A stretch of 64,000 bases of DNA from Lichenostomus cassidix (Eukaryota; Chordata; Aves; Passeriformes; Meliphagidae), in assembly GCA_008360975.2 (NCBI GenBank), contig CM039211.1, forward strand, positions 47,862,077-47,926,076, written 5' to 3'. Of the stretch, positions 49,991-63,728 are shown piece after piece. The notes below the pieces were generated by a model. It saw nothing but the letters and a program-made list of their open reading frames with translations. It made no database searches and was not told the DNA's origin. Numbering within the stretch: the first letter of the stretch is position 1; every line of letters begins with the position of its first letter. Made by a program: the position numbers and the translations under genes.

Positions 49991-50574
49991 TACTTTTAAA
50001 AATCCCTTTGTGTGGAACCAGGGGGCTGCATTAAATAGCTTGAACTCTTCAATTTCTGAATGGTACTTGGGATTTTTTTCAGTAACTCATACAGTATTTT
50101 GGCTTGCTTGGCCAGTAAATGTCCCAGAAACTGCATGTTTTACTTCTAAAGTTAAAAGTGCTTGCAAAATGCAATTTCTCTAAATGAAATGGGGACCTAG
50201 TTTACTAACAGGTAGCCATTTCTTTTAAAGTTGATTAAAATCTATAAAGAAAAATGTTTTCTCTTGAGTCCCAGAAAAATAATTAGCCGTTCTATAAATT
50301 CACAGTAATCTTATTTTTTCAAGGTCATGATCTCATAAAACATTGTATTGTTGCTGTCACACCCTACTCCCCAGTCCCCACTTCAAAAACAAATACAGAG
50401 GAAGAAAATAATTGAAATGTGTTGTTTAAAGTTGCACAGGAAGTTGTGAAGTATTCATCCAGGGTAGAAAAGACATGTATATTTTGGGAAAGCTAAAACA
50501 CTAAATGGAACACATCTGTCCCTGTTAAGGACCAGGCACATTTATTTATTAATTATTTATCTTGTTTTAGTATC

Positions 50575-50635
50575 TTCATCTATATCTGCAGGATATAGAT
50601 GAAATGTTCTATGCAGGATAAGATAAAATGTTCTG
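50575..50635. repeat. 12-bp inverted repeat overlapping a direct repeat
   Basis: TTCATCTATATC (50575-50586) and GATATAGATGAA (50592-50603) form a perfect inverted repeat around TGCAG. The right side also belongs to a direct duplication: TGCAGGATATAGATGAAATG at 50587 and TGCAGGATAAGATAAAATG at about 50613, both followed by TTCT. Confidence 0.85.
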
Positions 50636-51136
50636 AGGTTCTGTCTTCTGGTTCTAGCCACACCAGGTCTGTTAGCAACTTTTGGTCATTCAAGCTTGGT
50701 ATGAAAATCTGAAGAACAACTCCTTAAGTTAGGAAAAGTATTGTAGTTTTCTTCACTTTCTGATAGAATTATATACAAGATTTTATAGTGTGAGAAGATG
50801 AGCTAATTTATGGATCTGGCATTCAGTTTCAAGTGATTATATGACCAGATCTTTGCATGTTACTGGCTTCCTGAAAAGCCATGGTAAATCATCGTTTCTG
50901 GACACTTAGTCTGTTACAGCTCCTGAGTTCAGACATGCATTTTATTTCCCTTTTGGAGCAGACCGGTTATATACATATAGTACACAAAAGCTCAACTAAT
51001 AAGCAGTAACTTGTAAAGTGTTGCCAGCATTGTTGGCTTTCAAGTGTAGCTAATGACTGTAGGAGAAGGAACTGTCAGAATTGTATAACATCCTGTGTGG
51101 GTTTCAGTAAGCCTGGTCTTTAAAATACTTGTAGCT

Positions 51137-52630
51137 CACAGAATCAGAGAATGGGTCAGGTTGGAAGGAATGTCATGGGGTCATCTGGTCCAACCTCACT
51201 GCTCAAGCAAGGTCATGCTGGAGCACATGGCACAGGATTGTGTCCAGACATTCTTGAGTATCCCCAGTGAAGGAGACTCCACAACCTATCTGGTCAACCT
51301 GTTCCAGTGCAGTCACCTCCACAGTAATGAAGTAGTTCTTCATGTTCAGGTGGAACTTCCTGTGCATCAGTTTTCGCCTATTCCTCTTGTCCTGCTGCCT
51401 GGCACTACTGAGAAGAGCCTGGCTTCACCCTTTTGACACTCTCCCTTGAAATACATAAACACATTTATGAGGTCTCCTGTCATTCATCTTTCCTCGAGGC
51501 TAAATGGACCCAGCTACCCCAGTTCTTCTTTGTGAGAGATGGTCCAGTCCCTTAATTGTCTTCATTCCCCTCCTCTGGACCCACTCCAGAAGCTCCATGT
51601 CTCCCCTGTCCTGAGGAGCCCAGAACTGGGCACAGCACTCCAGATGTGCCTCACCAGGACTCAGCAGAGGGGCAGGATCACCTCACTAGACCTGCTGTCA
51701 GTGCTCTTCCTAATGAATCGCATTGGCCTTCTTTGTCACCAGGACACACTGCTGGCTCATGGACAGCTTGTTGTCCACCAGGCCACTTTCTCCACGGAGC
51801 TGCTTCCCAGCTGGTCAGCCCCAGTCTCTGCTGGTGCCTGGGGTTATTCCTCCCCTCATGCAGGACCCTGCTTTTGTGTTTGTTGAATCTCAATCAGCTC
51901 CTTTCTGCCCATCTGTCCACCCTGTTTAGGTCCTTCTGAAGGGCTGCACAGCCCTCTGGGGTATTGGTCACTCCTCCCAGCTTTGTGTCATCAATGAACT
52001 TGCTGAGGAGGCATCTGCCCCTTTATCCAAGTCACTGATGAACAAGTTAAACAATACTGGACCCTCACTGACCCCTTGGGGACACCACTAGAGACAGGGC
52101 TCCAGCTAGACCCTGTGACACTTCTTGAGACTCTCTGGGATCTGCCATTCAGACAGTTCTCACTCCATCTCACTGTCCACTCACCCAGTCCACACTTCCT
52201 GAGTTTATCTGTGAGTATGTTGTGAGAGACAGACTCAAAATCTTTGCTCAAGTCGAGGTAGACAATATCCACTGCTCGTCCCTCATCCATCCATATACTT
52301 GTTTCATTGTAGAAAGCATTCAGATTGTTCATGCAAGATTTACCTTTGCTTTGAGGGCTGGAATGACATTTGCATTCTTCTAGTCCTAGGCACCTCTCCT
52401 GATCTCTATGACCTTTCAAAGATGATCATGAGCAGCCCCACAATGATGTCTGCCAACTCTCTAAGCATCCATGGTTGCATTCCATTAGGGGCCCATGGAA
52501 TGGTGGATGTCAGCTTTACCTAGGTGTTCTCTAACCCAGTCCTCCTTAACCAGGAGAAAGTCTTCCTTGCAAAGTTCCTTACCCTGGTCTCCTGGGTCAG
52601 AGATTTCTAAGAGCTGGTCTTGTTAGTGAA
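51137..52630 (-). mobile_element. CR1 LINE, about 1.5 kb, 5'-truncated, antisense
   Basis: The left end reads CACAGAATCAGAGAATGGG then GGTTGGAAGGAATG, the inverted CR1 3' terminus. Minus-strand frames give reverse-transcriptase segments: DIVYLDLSKDFESVSHNIL, LRKCGLGEWTVRW and SSGVPKGSV at 51991-52419, broken by frameshifts and stops. On the plus strand the typical CR1 antisense words appear (GAGGAGCCCAGAACTGGGCA, GCACTCCAGATGTG, GTCATCAATGAACTTGCTGA). It is the longest transposon copy in the window. The right boundary is approximate. Confidence 0.93.
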
Positions 52631-55600
52631 CATGAATGTGAAGAAAGTGCGCACGATTTTTTCACTCGTGTACGTGATTAGCTGAATATTTTTGTGCGAA
52701 AAATTTTGGAGCATGTTATAACAGATAGAAAAATAGCAATTGTTGAAAATTGGAAGTACTTTTTCCTAGTTAACTGTGACCTGGAATCAATAAAATTCAT
52801 ACATTAGTTCTTATGTTGCAAAAACTGAACCTCACAATAAATCAAGTGTTTCCTCATGTGTAAGAGCTTTGTGACTGATGTGAGAAATGAGAGGGAAGGG
52901 TAGGGAAGCAGCAAAGAGCTTGATCACCTTCCTTACATCAAACATACCCAGGGTGTTTTTACTGTATTTTCTGTGGGGCATTAAGCACTTCACAGAGAAA
53001 TACCTGTTCTACTGTCCTGGAAGCTGGCCGTTTAGGAAAACTGTCATTATCACCTGGAGCAACTTACTGGTTATATTCAGGAGGTCAGGTGGATTTTATC
53101 ATGCCATTGTTTCATTATTTTAGGAAAGTTAATGAGATGCATCCTGATAAGCATGCAGGTGTATGGTACATGCGTATACATATGTCCCAGAAAGTCCATT
53201 CCAGGAAATGGGAAGCTTTTCCTCCCTGGCTTTCTCTGAGTCCAGAGCAAGTTGCAAATTGCATTCTTATGTGAAAAAGCTGTTTAAAACCTGCTTTGTT
53301 TCATTTTGCTTCATATCATGTATATAAACAGACATTCTGATTTTTGAGAACTGCGCTTTTCTGAAAGCTCAATTTTTGTTATAAGTAGCTCTTCATAAAA
53401 TATCTCTTAGGTAAAACATGCTGTCTCCCTTTGCTTCCTGTTAGAACAGCTAATGAAGTATCTCAATCTTGCCTAATTTACAAGTGTATGGGTCTTCATG
53501 GTTTGTGGTAATAACAATATGATGGGCTTAGCGTGGATGCCCTTTGGTTTAAGTGGTGACATAGCAGAATACCCACATGTTAGGGAAGATCACAAGTTTG
53601 TTTCTCATCTCTTATGAGGGATTGGACCTCCTGACATATGCATGGCAGAACCTGAATTAGATTGCTAGAGGTATGTTGCAAAGTAACACAAGTTTGGACC
53701 GCTAGCTAAGTTAGTTAGGACCAATAGCTAAGTTGCAAGACTAATCCTTTCTTAGATAACAGATTTCTTTGAGAAATTTGAGTGATTTAGAAATATTTGA
53801 ACAGAAATCAATCAGAAGTATCATCATACCCTGTAAGAATAGTTAAAGCTGACTCTGCTATAGCTGTAAACAAGAGTCTTATCTGTCTAAACTTGTATTG
53901 AAATTCCAACTGGTAGCGAGAGTTGCACATTTTAAATTAAGCCAAAGTAACAAAACAACATATGCTGTTCTGTCATTTGACTTCTTCTAATAGAAATGGT
54001 TGTTACTGCTTAACATAATTAGGTTTTTATGCTAATTCTGGAGTATCTGATTAACAGTGCTTCATTCTATTAAGATATTAGGCATGTATTTTCTCTTAAT
54101 TGAACACCTGTCATCAATGGTATAATCGGACTCTTAAACATGGATGCTTCTTCAGCATTTCTGTAAAAACTATCAAATTATAACCTGCTTTTTAAATGCA
54201 TTTTTCAGTTAGTTGTAAGTAGAAAAAATGCTTCTATGTTTCAAGGGCTGATAACCTCACAGAGAAAAAAACTGATTTCTCACTTCCAGCAGGATACTGT
54301 CAACGGGAATGACAGCAAAATGCGTGTGTTTTCCTCACCTCAGTGTGGAACAGTAACTACAAAACTTGGCTGACTCTGGAGTGGTATTGACTGCTGACTT
54401 TTTTAAAAGGCATGCCTGCATTGTGTTTTGTCTGTTGAAAGAAACACTATTAAAGGCCTTAGTTTGCAGTCAATTAATCTAGAGTAATTTGTTTGCCTGA
54501 TTATGTTGCCAGATGCGCTGTCCAGGTACAAGGCACTTTTTGTGGTGGCTAAAGAGACTTAGCTGATAGAGCAGTTTATTATGTTTCTCTTCTATAAAGT
54601 ACATTGATCTTGCTCATGGAAAATGTTAGTACTTTCTCCTTTGTTTGAACTGTACCTCTATTTTTTCAGTAATTGTTGTCTGTGACTTAGATCTCATTAG
54701 GATTATGCCAAGGTCACTGAATGGCATGTCAGCTTAATTACAGCTGCTTTCAAGCTGAACAGTTCTGACTCACAAATAGGAATTCACAGTTAGGTAAATG
54801 AACAATCTGAAATCTCCAAGCTGCACGCCATGCAATGCGTAGCTCCTTGCAGTAAGATGCTGAGTGTAGACTCTATTCCTTGGTTCCAGGGAACAGCAGC
54901 TAAGTTTAAAAAGCTCTTGACTTGAAATAGGACTGAGCACCTGCAGATTTTAGCTGTCTTATTTTAAACAGGTTAAAAATTAACTGTTTGTTATCCCTCT
55001 GTTATCACAGTTGGAAAGTTTTTTAGCACTTGTGAGAGATCTGGTACCCTAAAGAAAAGGCATCTGTTAACAACAGAGTGACTTGTCCATTGCAAACAGG
55101 GAAGTATTAAATAGTTCTAAACACTTCACAGGGGAATAAAACCCAAGGTGCCTCCATAAGGCTAAAAGTCCAGATCTTAAGTAAAGGCATAAGCAGCCTT
55201 CACTCTTTTGCCCCGGAAGTTTCTATGTGTTGAAAACCATCTTTGTATAATTATGTCAGGAAATGTGTCATTGAATGTGTTTTTGCTCCAAAATCTTAGA
55301 TCTTTCTGCAACTGGATGATGCATAAGAATTCTGTTTGCAATGAGGGGCCACTCCCATTTTTAGTGATCTCTGTTTCTTTTTATGCTCAATGTTTTACCA
55401 AACTGACAATCCACATATCTTATAAATCATATGCCATATGCTTCTATAATATAATTGGCTTTATTTTGCACTTCAAAGATCTTTGCAGTGTTGCTTATCT
55501 ATACACACATCAGATGCATGTAATAAAAAAAGTCAGAATACAGAGGAAAGCAGAATACATGAAGAAACAGAATCTTCTTTCATGCATTCCCGAGTAAATA

Positions 55601-58600
55601 CATCAAGAATGTTTATCATTGTGTTTATAGTCAGTGTTTATTCAGATTTGAGCAGAATTAACTCAGGTAGTTTTGAGTACAGGTGTGACAAAACTGCATT
55701 TTTCCAGTTAAAAAAAAAAAGGTAGTGAACCTTTCATGTTGTCCCTAAAGTTAAAATAACTGAAGTGGCAGAGAAATGTCTGGTCAGTTCTAAAGGCCAG
55801 ACATAGGCAACGATCAGTGGTAGTGCTGGGTATGTGATCAGGTAAATTATGGTCCAGATCAAACAGGCCAAGAAATGTAGTCTTTCAAAAACCTTGTCAA
55901 GTGCCTCTGGCATCCATTGGCTCAAAGCCACAGCCAGAGGAACCTGGGCTAAAAATTTGGATTTGGGCTAGACTGCAAACTTAAGATGTCCTTGAGTAAA
56001 TGGTTAAAAAGGAAGTAACTATGATAAAGCACTAAGGACCAGTGATTTCTATCTGATATAGGATACTGGTGCATGGACTAAGACTGAGCAGTCAGAGAGC
56101 ATCTCTGCTGTATCCTAGGGGGAGTATCCTGGTTGTTCAGTCTACTCTGTCAGCTTCACAGGCTTGCCTTTCATGTTTGGAGCACCAATTTATGGAAGCA
56201 CGGGAGTGGTCAGGCATGTCTTGGTTGTTTTATTTAGGTTGAACAGTTCCTAAATCAGCTGTTCCTGATCAAAAAAGAACCTTTGACGTGTGGCATTTTG
56301 TAATTGATTGCCTGTCTGGAACAGACAGATTGCTGACAGAGAAAAGAACTTGCTGAGAGGCTCATAAGTTTTGTGGTAAAGCATAGCTTCCACCTTGGCC
56401 TCAGTTACTCAGGATGTCTGAGGATCTGAGGATGTCTGTGCTTTGCAGCAGTGGTTTGCAGCCTCTTAAGTGATCAGTTAGGGGAGAGTGAAAGAGCCCT
56501 ACAGGTCACGTGCCTTATCCATTTTCAGAAAGTCTTGTACAAATTCGTGTGTTCTGTGAGATGTATACAATATGTATGCTGTAAGTACAGTACTGAACAT
56601 AATAAAAATACTGGACAATTTTAATGGATGGAGAAGGATGAGTAGGTTCAAGAGGTTTTTAACATTTTATTTATTTAATTCATTCTCAGTAATTGAACTT
56701 CTAGGCTGACTAGGGAATGAAAAATAAGGATCTCCAAATAGAAGTACTGTGTTCTTTAATTTAAAAGGCACATGGCTATTAACTCAGATTTTTAAAATAT
56801 TGACATTTTTCTGATTAGTTTGAGATACAAGTTCTAAGCTTCCCTTATGAAACCAGCAACAAAATGAACCACTAACATGTGAATCATTACAGTCCCTTTT
56901 ATAAAGATACTATGGCTTGATTTAATTTTCTATGGAATTACATTGATAGATGAAAAGCCTCACAATTACTTCAATACAAATTAAGTAGCTAAACTCCTAG
57001 TTAGCATATCAGATATGAATGGTTATTACTGAGTATATTTTGCTATGGTTGACTGGGCAACTGACAGCAGCAATGCTTACTTGTGGAATGATGATGGTTG
57101 ACCCTAATCAGCTTGTATGGTTCATTGTGACCTGATGCTTCCTGGGACAGTGATCAAAGTCCTGTGAATCCTTCTAATGCAAAGAGTTACTCATTATGCT
57201 CCCAAGCACATTCTTTGTGTTATTTTTCAGAAGATTTGGGACTTCTGCAATAAACCTGAAGCATGTAGAACAAACACCCAGTCATAGGTGGTAAGCTGTT
57301 ACTCCTTCATGATGCTTCTTAGGAGACTAGTCACTAATGTTCCATAGAGATATGGGACATCTTCATTACTGTATGTAGTAATTTAGATTTTAAAAAATCA
57401 TGTACAAAACTCGGTATCTAAGGAGTGTCTGAGGACTCCAGTATGCAAAGGTATGTAAGAGGCAAGGAGAAGTAGCCAGTATTCATTACTGTTTTCCTCC
57501 TCGGTGTTTATGACTCAGTGTTACGAAATATTAGGACAGGAATGAATATTGCTTAAGACAAAAATCTTGAGTTCTCTGAAATATTGTCATTACACCATTC
57601 AGTTGGACATGTTTGGCTCCATAATTTAGGACTCATTGTGCAAGTGATGCAAAGAAAAGGATATATAATTTTTAAGAATCTCTTCCAGATTTTATACGTA
57701 CTTAGATTGGCTAAACACCCGCCAGCACCAGATGATGCCACTTTAAAGGAAGGTTTACTGTACACCTCAAATCACTGCAAAACTTGGGTAAAAATAGATG
57801 AGTTTTTAGCATACATCATCTTCTCTGTCATTCTTAGAATTTTATATACCAAGTTAATAAAATATGCTCTCTCCTAGGAGACAGGGAAGGAAAGTATTTT
57901 GAATAAAACTTGGAAGTTTTATTCATATGGGTAAAGTAATGACATTACAACTTGCACTACATACAAGGTAGTTCAGCCCTGCTGTCACAACTGCTCCTTG
58001 ACTCTGAAGGCAGCAGTCTCCCCAGTGGAAAGAAAGATTCAGAAAAGACATCTGTCTGTAAGCTCAGGCAAGTCTTGCAACTCAACTCCCTTGAATGAGC
58101 TATAAACTGTATAAAATTTGCACCCAGGAGTCAGAGTGTGTTGTTTGGTACTGCCTAACTCTCCAGGAGGGGTTTTGTTCCCCAGACTGTAACATGAGTC
58201 TTTTATCTGCAGAGACTTCTTTTGTGTCCCTCACAACGAAAACAAGAACAAGCAAGGTATACTATCTTTAAGGTAAAAACTTGCTCACATGCTTGGAAGA
58301 GCTTGAATACTATGTTAATAGTGCCATCTGGTGACATTTTATGTAGCCCAATGCTATTTATGAGACCATACTGTATTTTATTATGAATTTTTTAGCCTTA
58401 TGTATATAAGAACGTTTTCAGACGTTTTCATGAAATAACATGGACTAGATCCTTGAGCAGCTTTTCCACTTCAATCTCACAGAATGCCTTTAAGCCAGTT
58501 TTCTCAACTTAAAGGCCATTCTTTATACATGGTGATAGGACAATGGGTCTGCAGTTCTTTGGCTGGGGATTCCCCCACTGTAGGAGGGCTCTGGTTTGCA

Positions 58601-58685
58601 GCTCGCAACTGGCATTAAAACAAAAAAACCTATTACAGAAAACAGTATTCTGTTCTTCAATTCTACTGATACCTGGTTCAGGGCT

Positions 58686-59265
58686 TGTCCTGGTTTAAGC
58701 CAGGCTGGAGATAAAACACTGCAGAGCCACTTGTTCAGTCCTCCCTCTCCTTCCCCCAGCCCCAGTGGAATGGAGAGGAGAATCAAAGCCAAACTTGTGT
58801 ATTAAGGTAAGAGCAGTTTAATAATTGAAAATAAAGTAAAATACAATAATAATGGTAAATTATAATAATGATAATAAAAAGGCACAAACAAGTGATGCAC
58901 AATGAAATTGCTCATCCCCCATGGATCACTGCCAGACCCCCCTTCCCAAACCCAGATTGGCCTCTTCCATGTTACTCTCCCTGGTTTATATACTGGGCAT
59001 GGCATTCTGTGCTGTAGAATGTCCCTTTGGTCAGTTCCAATCACCTGTCCCAGCTGTGCTCCCTTACAGTTTCTTTTGCTCACCTCCTCACTGGTGGAGC
59101 ACAAGGAAAAAAATTCCTTGACGTAGGTTAAACACAACTTAGCAAAAAACCAAAACATCAGTGTGTTATTCTCATTCTGCACCCAAAAAAGCTACTATGA
59201 AGAAGTTAGCTGTAACAGCTACTGGAAGAAATTAGCTCTAAACTAGCTGATACAGTGCTGGATCA
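58686..59265 (-). mobile_element. Avian ERV solo LTR, antisense to GLIS3
   Basis: Read on the minus strand this is a complete-looking LTR. It starts near TGATCCAGCACTG..CAGCTAG and AGAGCTAATTTCTTCC, and continues with GATGTTTTGG after AATAACACAC, TCAAGGAATTTT, GGGAGCACAGCTGGGAC, CTGACCAAAGGGACATTC, a good TATA box in CAGTATATAAACC, an ATTAAA polyadenylation-type signal, and the terminus GGCTTAAACCAGGACA. It is the same broad family as the LTR at 22.1 kb but in opposite orientation and better preserved. No retroviral coding sequence is adjacent. The target-site duplication could not be resolved because the outer start is diverged. Confidence 0.8.
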
Positions 59266-62200
59266 GTTCTGTGTGGAGGAAGCCAAGGAATGGACACTTT
59301 ACCCCTGTGGGATACCTCAGCAGAGATGCACATGTTATCACATGTTCCCTAGATAACAAACAGCACTGAAGAATGTGAGTGAAGGCATAGCATGAAATTA
59401 GAATCAGATAAACTGAGAACCTGCATGCTTTTAGCACATTTTTTTGCCAGTGCAGCTCATACCTAGTTGCTTCTAAAGGTCTTATTTAAATTGGCAGCAG
59501 CATTAAGATCAATGCCTGCAATTGTACCACAAAGTAGGGAGAAAGGAGAAATGCCTGAACTCAGCAGATGACTGTTGAATTGTATTCCTTAATGACTAAC
59601 ATTTTTTTTTCCTAAAGGGACCAAACTGAGTTACTTTTCCAGAATGCTGAGAGCGTAATATGCTGTAATGGTCTAAAAATCCCCACCAAGGTCTGATGGC
59701 ATAAGGGCATAACAATATGAAAGTATAGAAGGGGGTACAAATTACTCCTTATGTTTATATATCCTCAGTGTTTAAAATTATTACTCTCCTTAAGTGCATA
59801 AGGAAGACTATAGATCTTTACCATGTTTTGAGCCGACCTGTTACTGTTAACATTCAGTGAAACTTGGAAAAGGTTCACAAACAAGGATTTTTAGTGAGAT
59901 CAGGAGTTCAGCTGATGTGCTGCTTATGTGCTGAGTTCTGAGTAAGTACTGTCCCTGTGAAACAGGCATGATTCACAGGTGTGAAGCAATACAGCAGACT
60001 CTTGAATGAGTAAACAAAATATTTTAAAGACCACAGAACAAAAGAAACATGTCTCTTCTTTTGGTGAGATGGACTTTATTTTGAGATGCTGCTAGTCTGT
60101 TACATAGTTAGCCCTCTAATGGGGGCTTTTACATTTTATGTAGTCAAACTTTGAACTAGTAATTTATCAATAATTGAAATACCCCTTACTTCTGTAAGAA
60201 CATTTGATCTTGAAAACCTCAAGAAGGAGGAATCAGTAGTTATGCTAGTAACTCATTTGCATGATAAATTAAAATTGCATTTTAAAAGATGTGCCATTTT
60301 TCTGATTTTTACTTGTATAGTTTCATCTTTTGAGCATTAGATTGATGCTTTTCTACTACTAAGTCAATCAAATTAAGTAGTAAGCCCAGAGTTCTTTAAA
60401 CAGCAAGTAACTACTTAAAAAATTTAAGACCAAACAGTAAGCACTGTACTGTTATTAGTCCTGTATGATGTAGTCATAGAAAACCACTTTTCATGCTTGC
60501 TCAAATAGAGCTATAAAGCAAATTTCCCTGAAGAAATTAAAATATCAAGCAGTTAGAAAGCTTCAATTAAATAAAATGTGTAGGCTACAGTCTGTAATTA
60601 CAAAGAGTGTTTCAGTTATTCAGGAGGTATAACAGTTTTCCATAATTTGTCACTACAGATTTTAAGTTGGATTCTCTTTACTTACAGAGTTGTTCTACAG
60701 AAAATATTGTAACATCTGCCTAAATATCCTCTTTTTAAGCAGGGTTTAGCAATGTTTTATCATTAGCTATTAGGTGAAGTTGAAATCTGATAGTTTTAAA
60801 ATGCGTTGACCTCTGAAACAATAAAACAGTTTTTATATGTTTATAATAGATTTTAAATGTTCAAGAAAAAGCTAAATGATCCTGAGGTGTGCTTGTAAAA
60901 TGTGTCAAAAATACCCCATTGTTTTTGTATTTGCTGGAAAGAGTTTTCTCATAAGAGAGTTTTACACGATATGTAGCTTAGTGAGATTCATCATAGGAAT
61001 GAATAATTGCAAAATTCTGACTTGAGCTACTAAATTTCTTGATTCTCAAAACTCTAGTATGTTGTTCATTGATTTTGTAGAAGGTTGCTCTGTACCATGA
61101 CAGGGAATGAGATTTATCAGAAGGACAGGGTCCTCATCAGCTTGGCCTTAGCATCCTGCAAGTGGTGTTAGTTTAGTTTCTGTACAGGCTGGACTTGCAG
61201 CCTGCCTTTGAGTTGGCTGGATCAGCACAGGGCCTAATTAGCACTATGGTTTCTTGGTAATGTTCCCTGTACCAGTCCCCTTCTGTTTCTAAAGATGTTT
61301 GCTGTACCCATGGAGCATGTATTGTAGTTGTCTTCTTGTATTCTCCTCCACTGCCATTTCACTTGCCAACTAATATATCTGTGACTTCCACGATATTTGC
61401 ATCCGTAAGCACCACAGATGTATTTGACACAGTAATGTGACAGATACTTACGCATTTCAGACTCTTTCTGTACAAGTGGTATCATGAATCAGAATGTAGG
61501 TGCATCGTTCTGTTCCTTTTTATATCCTCTTGGACAGTGAGAGGAGAACTCACAGCCACCTTCTTTGTGTACCATCAGCAAAGCAGGGGCGTTTTTCAGT
61601 GCTGATTTGCAAGCAGAAGTAACATCAACAAACCCTGCTGTGGGAAAGTGAGCTCTGACACTTTGATGTCTTTGCTCTGGCACAATATCCGTTCACTGTA
61701 AGTCAATATTATGGAGCAAATAAAGAATAAAAATATTCCATGAGTAATTCTACCCTTTTAAAAGTAGAATTTATGCTTTTCCTTCTAAAGTGAACTTGGA
61801 AATTAGAGGGAAAAAGATTTATTTATAGGATTATTTAGATTCATTTCTGCTTTGCTTCCTAACATCAACACTGGCATTGGATGCCTTTTTAAACCCTATT
61901 TTCTACTTAAATCATAAGTTACTGGACTATGTAAAATCTGAAAAGTGAACTTGAATAATTTCCTATACTCAAGATTACTGGTTATGTATTGTTTTTTTCA
62001 AAGGTGGCAGTCTAGATGCTGGTGATAAGCCTGTTGTACTTTAAAAAACAAGGCTGGCTCAGCTGGTGTTCAAGTGGTGCTGTGAACTGTTTAAACATCA
62101 GTCTTTGCTTATTCTATTCCTACACCCATGAAAGAAGTTGGCAGGGTCAGAAAGTTAACATTCAGGATACTAATATTGAAAGTTTATTTCCACATGTGTT

Positions 62201-63205
62201 ATTAAAACATCTTTATAACATATATAAACCTCAGCCATATTTAGGGTACTCTAAAATGCCTACCTTGAACACTGAGGTGTTTTATAATTGTGCATCTTCA
62301 GTTTGTTTCCTTATATGTGTTGGAAAGTACTGGCAGCACAGAAAGTGCATGTGAAAGTATTCAGTAAAAATAAATATGAAGACCACTTTCTGACAACATG
62401 TCAACAAAATGAAAGGCAAAATTGCAGATGAATGGATAGTCAATTTTACAGACCAGCTTAAGTTCTCAAATCAGGTATTTAGCTATTGACTCCATAGAGC
62501 TGAGATTTTGGCATGGACCACTGCTTGATATTTCTAATGTGTACAGTGAAGAACAGTAAATTGACACACTCTCAGCCAGTTTTGCCACTTTGGTTCAGAA
62601 AAAAGATCACTCTGATAAACTGATTCTCAAATTCATGGGGCCATTCTACTTTGCCCTTGAAACACTATCCCGTTTTTGATGATGAACTGCTTTGCTGCCT
62701 TTGGGCACTGTGATGGTCTCTGCACCAGCCTTGTCCATTTTGGACCACTGCAGATGTGCTCCTTGTGGCTGCACACCTGTTACTGCTGCAGATTACTTGT
62801 GGTTCTCAGAAGACAGATGCATATTCCCAGAGAAAGCCATACAGCTCCTTGGATGTGTGTAGCACCGTGTCACATCCACAGCTACCTGAACCTGCATACT
62901 TCCAAAATAGAGACTGGGAAATAGATTCCCAATGACCTGGCTTTTTAAATTATGCTAATTCATCAGTGGTTGGAATATATCTATTATTGTGAAGATTTTT
63001 TTTTTAAAGGAAAAAAATGGTTATTCTCTTCCCTGAATGAAGAAAAAATGCTGGCATTTCAAAAACGTAACATCAAATAGTTGTCAGGAAATATTTCCTG
63101 AGTTATTTCTGCCATTAGAGTAAATCTTTGCTGTTGAAGCTAAATGCCATATCTAGTTCTCAAGATCCAAATGAATGATACTAAAAAATACTGGTTCAGC
63201 ATAGC

Positions 63206-63728
63206 GTCACAGAATGATTTGGGTTGGAAGGGACCTTAAAGACCATCTAGTTTCAAACCCTCTGCCATGGGCAGGGAACTTTTGACTAGACCAGATTGCT
63301 CAGAGCTCTATCCAACCTGGTCTTGAACACTCCCAGGGATGGGGAATCCACAGCCTTTCTGGGCAGGACCTCACCACCCTCACAGAAAAGAATTTCTTCC
63401 TAATGTCTACCCTAAAACTACTCTCTTTCAATTTGAAGCCATTGCCCCTTGTCCTGTCACTGTGTGCCTTGCAAAAAGTCCCTCTCCAGCTTTCCTATAG
63501 GCTCCCTTTGGGTACAGGAAGCTGCTAGACGGTCTCCTTGAAGTTTTCTCTTCTCCAGGCTAAACAGTCCCAGCTGTCTCAACCTGTCCTTACAGGAGAG
63601 ATGCTCCACCCCTCTGATCATATTAGTTGCCTCTTCTGGACTTCCTCCAACAGGTCAACATCTTTCTTGTGCTGGGGGCTCCAGAGCTGGACACAGTACT
63701 CCAGGTGGGACCTCACAAGAGCAGTAAA
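63206..63728 (-). mobile_element. CR1 LINE, about 0.5 kb, 5'-truncated, antisense
   Basis: The left end reads CACAGAATGATTTGGGTTGG then AAGGGACCTTAAAGACCATC, a well-preserved inverted CR1 3' end. It continues through CTGGTCTTGAACACTCCCAG, GGGCAGGACCTCACCACCCT and CAGCACTCC-like text, here ACAGTACTCCAGGTGGGACC, ending at about 63728. It covers only the 3' UTR and the very end of ORF2. It looks less diverged from the CR1 pattern than the 20 kb copy. Confidence 0.92.

Noticed and set aside
51539..51939. Overlapping plus-strand open frames of 115-127 codons
   Set aside because: They are antisense to the CR1 copy at 51.1-52.6 kb.
58523..59182. Open frames on both strands
   Set aside because: They fall largely inside the antisense LTR and show no protein family resemblance.
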